NCBI GenBank assembly: GCA_947499775.1
Contig: CANMPY010000013.1
Coordinates: 1-14,641 of the forward strand
From: Bacteroidota bacterium
GTDB lineage: Bacteria > Bacteroidota > Bacteroidia > NS11-12g > UBA9320
DNA length: 14,641 bases
Direction of reading: 5' to 3'
A program made the position numbers and the translations under genes. The stretch's first letter is position 1. Each line of letters begins with the position of its first letter. Shown one piece after another: positions 1-5,589 of this stretch. Under the pieces are notes generated by a model. That model was given only the letters and a program-made list of their open reading frames with translations, ran no database searches and was not told the origin of the DNA.

Positions 1-332
1 TTATCGTCAATATGCAAAAAACCACCTCCTATTAAATAATTCCTCAGATTGCTCGATTCTTGATCGTTGAACAAAAATGTGCCATGCCCTGTCATAAAAA
101 CATATGGTGTATTAAAAATTTCTTTGCTTGAAGGTTCTACAGTAAGTTCATTTCGATCAATGGAGGTAGATAACTGTTGATTACAGAAGGAAATTAAATT
201 AGGGAGAGCAGTTCTTGCGGCATACCAATCGCCTCCTCCAGCGTATTTCAGTCGTGCAATTTTAAGTGGGCTCTCCTGTGCATAGCTACAGCAAACACAT
301 AAATATACTAAACCAAAAAATAGATTTCTCAC
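1..332 (-). CDS. DUF4159-family secreted protein (5' part, truncated by window edge)
   Basis: Only about the first 110 residues are present; the gene continues past position 1. The reading frame opens with GTG at 330-332, and an in-frame TGA at 342-344, four codons upstream, rules out a longer form with an ATG. The first 18 or so residues (RNLFFGLVYLCVCCSYA) form a signal peptide ending in an Ala-Gln boundary, which supports this GTG. After it come KIARLKYAGGGDWYAA, a segment with FMTGHGTFLFND, and LRNYLIGGGFLHIDD. This matches my memory of the Bacteroidota DUF4159 family, whose members start with a K-x-RLKYxGGGDWY block and carry an MTGHG and a GGFLHIDD block. The family is exported and its biochemical role is not established. 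The gene is divergent from the E2 gene at 577. Family assignment is from recognition of motifs only. Confidence 0.8.
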   Translation of the reverse strand, partial: MRNLFFGLVYLCVCCSYAQESPLKIARLKYAGGGDWYAARTALPNLISFCNQQLSTSIDRNELTVEPSSKEIFNTPYVFMTGHGTFLFNDQESSNLRNYLIGGGFLHIDD

Positions 333-347
333 CCTTAAATTTCAGTG

Positions 348-355
348 CAAAAATA
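348..355 (-). promoter_or_regulatory. Candidate -7 box (TATTTTTG) for the DUF4159 gene
   Basis: Read on the minus strand this is TATTTTTG, an exact match to the Bacteroidota -7 consensus TAnnTTTG. It would start transcription about 9 nt before the GTG at 332. No TTTG-like -33 box is seen 17-23 bp upstream, and the surroundings are A-rich, so a chance match is quite possible. Confidence 0.35.
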
Positions 356-576
356 TTAAAAATATTGAGCATTATTACTTGCCTTTTGTTACAATAGATT
401 AGTTCGAAGAAAACCATAGTACACTATTGCTAATTATCCTATACCTCCCAATATTTCGGTTTAAGATTAATGAAAATTTAGTGTGTGGTTAATCTGCGCA
501 CAATCATTTAACATACAATAGCCATTCCTCAACATTTTTTCGCATTTTTGCAGTCTCGTAATAATTTTAATAAACT

Positions 577-1899
577 ATGGCCGAATTTCAATTAGTGATG
601 CCCAAAATGGGGGAAAGTATTGCCGAAGCAACTATAATTCGTTGGCTGAAGAATGAAGGAGAAAAAATTGAAGCAGAAGATGCCCTATTAGAAATTGCCA
701 CCGATAAGGTGGATAGTGAAGTTCCCACTCCAAAAGGTGGAATTTTAGGCAAAAAACTGTTTAAGGATGGTGATGTTGTAAAAATTGGTGAGGTCGTTGC
801 CATTATTTATACTGAAGAACAATCTGTAATCCAAGAATCAAAACCTGCCGTGATTGAGACCCCTTCTCAACTTAAAGAGGTAAGTACTGAGGTAACCCAT
901 AGCACTGTGCAAACGGATTCGTCAGAATTAGGAGTTAAAACTTCTGACAATACGTTTTATTCTCCTTTAGTTTTAAGCATAGCCAAAGAAGAGGGTATTG
1001 GTATGGTAGAATTAGAATCTATATACGGAACTGGCAAAGACAATAGAGTGACCAAACGTGATATATTGGAATTTATTGAAACTAAAAAATCGCGTATTTC
1101 AACCACGCCAACGCAAGCTGAAATTAAGCCTATAGTAGTAGAAACTGCCCATGTTATTACAAATAAACCAATTGAAATAATTAGTTCAGGAGGCGATGAA
1201 ATTATAGAGATGGATCGTATGCGAAAACTAATAGCTAATCATATGGTTATGAGTGTCCAAACATCTCCACATGTAACTTCATTTGTTGAAGCAGATGTTA
1301 CTAATTTAGTACTATGGAGGAACAAAATGAAGGATGTTTTCAAAAAACGGGAAGGTGAGAACTTGACGTTTACTCCACTTTTTATAAATGCAGTTGTAAA
1401 AGCCATTAAAGATTTTCCGATGATTAACATTTCGCTTGATGGCGATAAGATAATTAAACGAAAAGCTATAAATATTGGAATGGCAGCGGCATTGCCAAGC
1501 GGCAATTTAATTGTACCAGTTATTAAAAACGCCGATACAAAGAGTCTGTATGGTTTGGCCAAAGAAGTGAATCAGCTAGCAAATAAAGCACGTACAAATA
1601 AATTGTTACCCGACGATATTCAAGGCGGAACCTATACGTTAACCAATGTTGGAACTTTTGGGAATATTTCGGGCACGCCAATTATTAACCAACCCCAAGT
1701 AGCCATTTTAGCCACAGGATTAATTCAGAAAAAACCAGCAGTGCTAGAAACAGAATTTGGAGATGTAATAGCAATACGTCACATGATGTTTCTGAGCCAT
1801 AGTTACGATCATCGCGTGGTTGATGGAGCCCTCGGAGGTGGATTTGTTAGACGGGTAGCCGATTATTTAGAAAACTGGGATTTAAAGACTGAGATTTAA
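577..1899 (+). CDS. Dihydrolipoamide acyltransferase, E2 of a 2-oxoacid dehydrogenase complex (probably branched-chain type)
   Basis: E2 moves the acyl group from its lipoyl arm to CoA and forms the core that binds E1 and E3. The 440-residue product has the standard order of parts. Residues 1-80 are one biotinyl/lipoyl domain, with the lipoylated lysine K44 in ATDKVDSEVP. Residues about 128-167 are the peripheral-subunit-binding domain (YSPLVLSIAKEEG, then GTGKDNRVTKRDIL). Two flexible linkers flank it. Residues about 205-440 are the catalytic domain, with H412 and D416 in SYDHRVVDG. A single lipoyl domain plus this type of C-terminal sequence resembles branched-chain 2-oxoacid E2 more than the two-lipoyl acetyltransferases common in this phylum or 2-oxoglutarate E2; substrate choice is inferred and not certain. 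No E1 or E3 gene adjoins it. The ATG at 577 begins the lipoyl domain directly, so the start is well fixed, although no Shine-Dalgarno sequence is visible. Confidence 0.93.
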   Translation: MAEFQLVMPKMGESIAEATIIRWLKNEGEKIEAEDALLEIATDKVDSEVPTPKGGILGKKLFKDGDVVKIGEVVAIIYTEEQSVIQESKPAVIETPSQLKEVSTEVTHSTVQTDSSELGVKTSDNTFYSPLVLSIAKEEGIGMVELESIYGTGKDNRVTKRDILEFIETKKSRISTTPTQAEIKPIVVETAHVITNKPIEIISSGGDEIIEMDRMRKLIANHMVMSVQTSPHVTSFVEADVTNLVLWRNKMKDVFKKREGENLTFTPLFINAVVKAIKDFPMINISLDGDKIIKRKAINIGMAAALPSGNLIVPVIKNADTKSLYGLAKEVNQLANKARTNKLLPDDIQGGTYTLTNVGTFGNISGTPIINQPQVAILATGLIQKKPAVLETEFGDVIAIRHMMFLSHSYDHRVVDGALGGGFVRRVADYLENWDLKTEI

Positions 1900-1941
1900 A
1901 GACCTTTGCTCTGCAGAGCAAGATCGTATACCTTGTCTTTA
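1897..1941. terminator. Nested inverted repeats between convergent genes; possible bidirectional terminator
   Basis: A perfect 16-bp palindrome (TTGCTCTGCAGAGCAA, 1906-1921) can fold in RNA as a 6-bp stem with a 4-nt loop. It is enclosed by a second perfect inverted repeat, TAAAGAC at 1897-1903 and GTCTTTA at 1935-1941, whose left arm includes the E2 stop codon. The structure sits in the 52-bp gap between the convergent E2 and VF530-family genes, where a shared terminator is expected. There is no clean U-tract on either strand, so intrinsic termination is uncertain; the palindrome could instead be a protein-binding site. Confidence 0.4.
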
Positions 1942-1951
1942 TTAACATATA

Positions 1952-2188
1952 TCAATTACTTATTTCCAAATACAAGTCCTCTACTTTTTTTCGAGCCCAA
2001 GGTGTTTTGCGCAAAAAAGTCAAACTTGATTTTATGCTTGGATTTTCATTAAAACACCTAATATCAATCCTTATCCCAAGCTGCTCCCATCCATAATACT
2101 CAACTAAATGGGTAAGGATAGCCTCAAGAGTTAATCCATGAAGCGGGTTATTTATTTGATTGATGTTCCTTTTTATCTCTTTTGCCAT
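1952..2188 (-). CDS. VF530 family (DUF2132) small DNA-binding-like protein
   Basis: The 78-residue product shows the characteristic blocks of the VF530/DUF2132 family: NNPLHGLTLEAILTHLVEYY, GWEQLGIRIDIRCFNENP, and SIKSSLTFLRKTPWARKKVE at the C-terminal end. The length is normal for the family. It was named after a Vibrio fischeri protein of known structure and is thought to bind DNA; its cellular role is not known to me. It is a soluble cytoplasmic protein with no signal peptide or membrane segment. The ATG at 2186-2188 is the natural start because the conserved NNPLHG block lies 17 residues in. A TAGAGTTTG stretch about 10 bp upstream resembles a -7 box with one extra base. The gene stands alone, convergent with E2 and divergent from the 75-residue ORF. 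Confidence 0.85.
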   Translation of the reverse strand: MAKEIKRNINQINNPLHGLTLEAILTHLVEYYGWEQLGIRIDIRCFNENPSIKSSLTFLRKTPWARKKVEDLYLEISN

Positions 2189-2287
2189 GCCTAAAACAAA
2201 CTCTATCCTTTTATAAAACGTTTAATATACACTATCAGCTTGTTATGGCAAATTACCTATTTTTTGGCTATTATTTATAAACAATAA

Positions 2288-2318
2288 TTTGAATCCTATT
2301 TACAATCCTTTACATTTG
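2288..2318 (+). promoter_or_regulatory. Bacteroidota consensus promoter (TTTG, 19 bp, TACATTTG)
   Basis: TTTG at 2288-2291 and TACATTTG at 2311-2318 are separated by exactly 19 bp. Both boxes match the consensus for the primary sigma factor of Bacteroidota (TTTG near -33, TAnnTTTG near -7) without mismatch. Transcription would begin near 2325, about 47 nt before the ATG of the 75-residue ORF at 2372. It is the only place noticed in the window where both boxes and the spacing agree. Confidence 0.75.
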
Positions 2319-2371
2319 TCTTTACAATGTCAGTATATTCATCACTATGTGAAATAAATACTGTGTAGGTT

Positions 2372-2599
2372 ATGAAAAAAAGTATTCAAAAAATCAGTGA
2401 TATTAAAGGCTCTATGGCTTCAAAATCTGATATGAATAAAAATACAATTTCGCAGCTGGCCTCAGAATCTAATCATGGCACATTAGGAGATCAAACCCCA
2501 TTTAATGTACTATCCGAAGATTCGAAGAAAAAACCCAAAGAATCGAAGGTAGCAAATCTATTTAAACGAATAGAAAGCGGCAGAAAATTCGCTTTGTAA
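2372..2599 (+). CDS. Small hypothetical protein, 75 aa, lysine/serine-rich
   Basis: I do not recognise this product. It is 75 residues, has no cysteine or tryptophan, is rich in Lys, Ser and Asn, and lacks a signal peptide or membrane segment. The first 50 residues look disordered, with a run of Ser, Asn and Thr. The last 25 residues are basic and could form an amphipathic helix: KKKPKESKVANLFKRIESGR. Net charge is positive, so binding to nucleic acid or to a larger partner is possible but is only a guess. That it is a real gene is supported by the consensus promoter at 2288-2318 pointing at it with a normal leader length, and by the lack of a competing ORF on the other strand. No Shine-Dalgarno sequence precedes the ATG, which is usual in this phylum. 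Confidence 0.6.
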   Translation: MKKSIQKISDIKGSMASKSDMNKNTISQLASESNHGTLGDQTPFNVLSEDSKKKPKESKVANLFKRIESGRKFAL

Positions 2600-2645
2600 T
2601 TCGGCCTTTTTACGCATTATAAATTATTACATTCCTTTTTTACCT

Positions 2646-2665
2646 GATTCATGTCTCTATGAATC
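2646..2665. repeat. 7-bp inverted repeat with 6-nt loop downstream of the 75-aa gene
   Basis: GATTCAT at 2646-2652 and ATGAATC at 2659-2665 are a perfect inverted repeat around GTCTCT. On the plus strand a T6 run follows 8 nt later. It could be a weak terminator for the small gene ending at 2599, but the gap before the T-run makes this uncertain. Confidence 0.3.
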
Positions 2666-2716
2666 GAAATCCCTTTTTTACTTGGCATGAGGCATTAAAT
2701 AAATGGCAGGCAAAAG

Positions 2717-2753
2717 CTTTAGGACGTGGTGAGTAAAATAATTTATCCTAAAG
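2717..2753 (-). terminator. 8-bp inverted repeat downstream of parC, possible weak terminator
   Basis: CTTTAGGA at 2717-2724 and TCCTAAAG at 2746-2753 pair perfectly with a 21-nt loop. The structure begins 13 bp past the parC stop codon and, read on the minus strand, is followed by CTTTTG. The position fits the end of the parE-parC transcript, but the loop is long and the U-run short, so efficient intrinsic termination is doubtful. Confidence 0.3.
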
Positions 2754-2765
2754 GGGGAATCCAGT

Positions 2766-5504
2766 TTAAAATAAATTTATTTGAATCGGTTTTGAAGCCT
2801 CATCTCCTTCGTTGTTCGATTTTTTTCGAGGTTCAACATCAAGGTCAATTGGAATTGAAATAGGTTCATCTTCTGCTTCTTCTAAATCAATCATTCCTAC
2901 TTTCGCTCCTTTTTCAATGCTTTCTTCACGCGGCTCATCTAAAGGCTCATCCTCTGGTTCAATGGTTTCTAAGACAGATAATTCATCTTCGATTAAAATT
3001 GGCTCTGGCGTAATATCCTGGATGGATTTGAAGGTAGCATAAGTTAATTTATTTCCTAAGGTTTTCCATCCTTTAACGCCAATAAATTCGGTTATAGTGA
3101 TCGTCTTTTCTTCTTTCTCCCCTTTTTTATTAACCGTTTTCAGAAGCAAAATGGGTTCTATTTTATCGGTTATATAGGTTAAGGTATTTCCTTTTCCTTC
3201 TTGGATAAAAATGAATTTTTTGCCTATGGTAGTGGTTTCAATTTTAAACCGTTTTACGTAATACTGCTTTTCATCGGCTACATAATGAATGCATGTTAAT
3301 ATTAGTTCTGGGTTATACTTTCTGATAATTTCAATATCTTTTGGCTCATAATGGTTTGTAAGCTCAAAATCGGTCATACCATAACTCCCATCCTTATAAA
3401 TTACCAAAATTTTATCTTCATTATCAAATCGTCCGAGGGCCTCGCCCCTTCCATCTGAATTTAATCGACCGATTGCCGGTTCGAAATAAATAGCTCTCCC
3501 CCCTATTGTACTTCGTCCTTTTTCTTTTAGCGTTACTTTCCTAACCTGAAATTTACTCAAGGTATTTCCAATGCTGTTCCGATTTTTGATGGCCAAATCT
3601 GCAAAATTATAGTCAAACACTTTTATTCGTGCCTTACTCATATTGCTAAGCTGTACATTAATTATTTCGGCTTCACCGTTTGGATTGGCTGAAAAATACA
3701 ACAATTTAGACCCTAATTTTCCTTGTGTTATATCGTATTCCTTATCACGAGTAACGCCTGTAATGGTAAAACGTTTTACAAAATACTTTCTGCTTAGTCC
3801 CTCCAAATACACCACATTGTATACTTTTCTATCGTCGTTTTTGCGAAACACATCCACATGAATAAGGTTTTTGCCAAAAAACGCCTTGTCGGCTACCTTG
3901 CTTATCGTATATTTTCCGTCCTCTTGTATGGCTATAATGTCATCCAAATCAGAACAATCACAGAAATATTGATCTTTCTTAAGTCCATAACCCACAAACC
4001 CCTCTTCTAAATTAGCATATAATTTTTGATTGGCTACTGCCACCACGTTTGCTTCTATGCTATCAAATTGTCTAATTTCAGTTTTGCGTTCCTTTCCTTT
4101 TCCAAATTGTTTAAGTAAAGCTTCAAAATAGCGAATTGCAAATCGAACGAGGTTATCTAAATGATTATTAACTTCATCTAGCTCAGTTTCTATGCCTTTC
4201 ATATACTCGTCGGCTTTAAAGGCATCAAATTTCGAAATACGTTTAATGCGTATTTCAGTAAGTTTGGCTATATCATCATGGGTAACATCTCGCCTAAAAC
4301 TTGACATAAATGGCACTAAGCCATTCTCGATGGTGTTAATGATTTCGTCCCAAGTTTCACATTCTTCAATGTTTCTATAAATTCTATTTTCTATGAATAT
4401 TTTTTCAAGACTACTAAAATGCCATTTTTCTTCCAGTTCACTTCGGCGTATCTCAAGTTCGAGCTTTAGCAAGGCAACAGCCGAATCTGTACAATTTTTC
4501 AGAATGTCATTAACATCCATAAAATGTGGCTTATCGCCAAAAATTACACACGCATTTGGCGAAATACTTGCCTCACAATCGGTAAAAGCATAAAGCGCAT
4601 CAATGGTTTTGTCGGTTGAAATACCAGGAGCTAATTGAATTTCTATCTCTAAATCTCTGGCCGTATTATCAATAACTTTTTTAATCTTTATTTTCCCTTT
4701 TTCATTGGCTTTAATAATAGAATCGATAATGCTTCCTGTAGTGTTGCCAAAAGGTATTTCTTTTATTATCAGGGTTTTTTTATCCTTTTCTTCAATTCTT
4801 GCCCTTACCCGTATTCGCCCTCCTCTTTTACCTCCATTATAATTGCTAAAATCAGCCAATCCTCCAGTTGGAAAATCGGGCATAATGTTAGTTTTTTTTT
4901 CATTTAATATAGCAATGGAGGCTTCAATTAGTTCATTAAAATTGTGAGGTAGAATTTTTGTACTAAGTCCTACGGCAATCCCTTCAACCCCTTGTGCTAA
5001 GAGAAGCGGAAATTTCATCGGAAGCGTTATTGGTTCTCTATTTCGCCCATCATAACTGCGCTGCCATTGGGTAGTTTTAGGATTAAAGGCTATTTGCAAA
5101 GCAAATTTTGACAATCGTGCCTCTATGTAACGAGGTGCTGCCGCACGATCTCCCGTTCGTATATCGCCCCAGTTACCCTGCATGTCTATTAACAATTCCT
5201 TTTGTCCAATATTTACAAAGGCATCGCCAATAGCCGCATCGCCATGGGGGTGATATTTCATGGTATTCCCTATCACATTGGCCACTTTGTTATAGCGGCC
5301 ATCTTCCATTTCCCACATACTGTGCAAAATCCTTCTCTGCACAGGTTTCAAACCATCTTCTAATGCCGGAACGGCCCTTTCGAGAATTACATAGGAAGCA
5401 TAATCCAAAAACCAATTTTGGTACATTCCAGCCACAGGAATAACCTTTGGGTCTTCATGACTTATGTCTTCGTTTGTATTTTCTATAGGTAAGTCCTCTT
5501 CCAT
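2766..5504 (-). CDS. parC: DNA topoisomerase IV subunit A (type IIA topoisomerase, GyrA/ParC family)
   Basis: This subunit cuts and rejoins both DNA strands and, with ParE, unlinks daughter chromosomes. In the 912-residue product the breakage-reunion domain fills roughly residues 25-500. It opens with GLKPVQRRILHSM (51-63), has KYHPHGDAAIGDA (83-95), and carries the catalytic pair R125-Y126 in AAAPRYIEARLSKFA. The segment QGVEGIAVGLSTKILPHNF follows. The rest is a degenerate beta-pinwheel domain without the GyrA box (QRRGGKG), which favours topoisomerase IV over gyrase. Residues from about 832 form an acidic, proline-rich tail ending QINLF. At the position of E. coli GyrA Ser83 there is alanine (A90), followed by A91. 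The gene lies 85 bp downstream of parE on the same strand, so the two are probably co-transcribed. A GyrA paralogue elsewhere in the genome would be expected. Confidence 0.93.
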   Translation of the reverse strand: MEEDLPIENTNEDISHEDPKVIPVAGMYQNWFLDYASYVILERAVPALEDGLKPVQRRILHSMWEMEDGRYNKVANVIGNTMKYHPHGDAAIGDAFVNIGQKELLIDMQGNWGDIRTGDRAAAPRYIEARLSKFALQIAFNPKTTQWQRSYDGRNREPITLPMKFPLLLAQGVEGIAVGLSTKILPHNFNELIEASIAILNEKKTNIMPDFPTGGLADFSNYNGGKRGGRIRVRARIEEKDKKTLIIKEIPFGNTTGSIIDSIIKANEKGKIKIKKVIDNTARDLEIEIQLAPGISTDKTIDALYAFTDCEASISPNACVIFGDKPHFMDVNDILKNCTDSAVALLKLELEIRRSELEEKWHFSSLEKIFIENRIYRNIEECETWDEIINTIENGLVPFMSSFRRDVTHDDIAKLTEIRIKRISKFDAFKADEYMKGIETELDEVNNHLDNLVRFAIRYFEALLKQFGKGKERKTEIRQFDSIEANVVAVANQKLYANLEEGFVGYGLKKDQYFCDCSDLDDIIAIQEDGKYTISKVADKAFFGKNLIHVDVFRKNDDRKVYNVVYLEGLSRKYFVKRFTITGVTRDKEYDITQGKLGSKLLYFSANPNGEAEIINVQLSNMSKARIKVFDYNFADLAIKNRNSIGNTLSKFQVRKVTLKEKGRSTIGGRAIYFEPAIGRLNSDGRGEALGRFDNEDKILVIYKDGSYGMTDFELTNHYEPKDIEIIRKYNPELILTCIHYVADEKQYYVKRFKIETTTIGKKFIFIQEGKGNTLTYITDKIEPILLLKTVNKKGEKEEKTITITEFIGVKGWKTLGNKLTYATFKSIQDITPEPILIEDELSVLETIEPEDEPLDEPREESIEKGAKVGMIDLEEAEDEPISIPIDLDVEPRKKSNNEGDEASKPIQINLF

Positions 5505-5522
5505 TCTTTATTCTTTTTTTAG

Positions 5523-5573
5523 TACAGAGATTTAAATGTTTTTTAGCTATTTTTTTATTAAAAAATCTCTGTA
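5523..5573 (-). repeat. Perfect 11-bp inverted repeat in the parE-parC gap
   Basis: TACAGAGATTT at 5523-5533 and AAATCTCTGTA at 5563-5573 are perfect reverse complements separated by 29 bp that are almost entirely A and T. The repeat fills most of the 85-bp space between the parE stop and the parC start. In the transcript it would form a stem-loop about 20 nt before the parC ATG. The sequence after the stem on the minus strand is A-rich, not U-rich, so it is not a standard terminator. An mRNA-processing, stability or translation-control element is possible; a DNA-binding site with widely spaced half-sites is an alternative. Confidence 0.55.
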
Positions 5574-5589
5574 TTCATAAACGCTTTAT

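Noticed and set aside
588..1562. Minus-strand frames opposite the E2 gene
   Set aside because: Antisense shadows of a complete E2 with all domains in order.
2812..4593. Several plus-strand frames opposite parC
   Set aside because: They are antisense shadows of a clear 912-residue topoisomerase gene, serine-rich as expected from the complement of its codons, with no family match.
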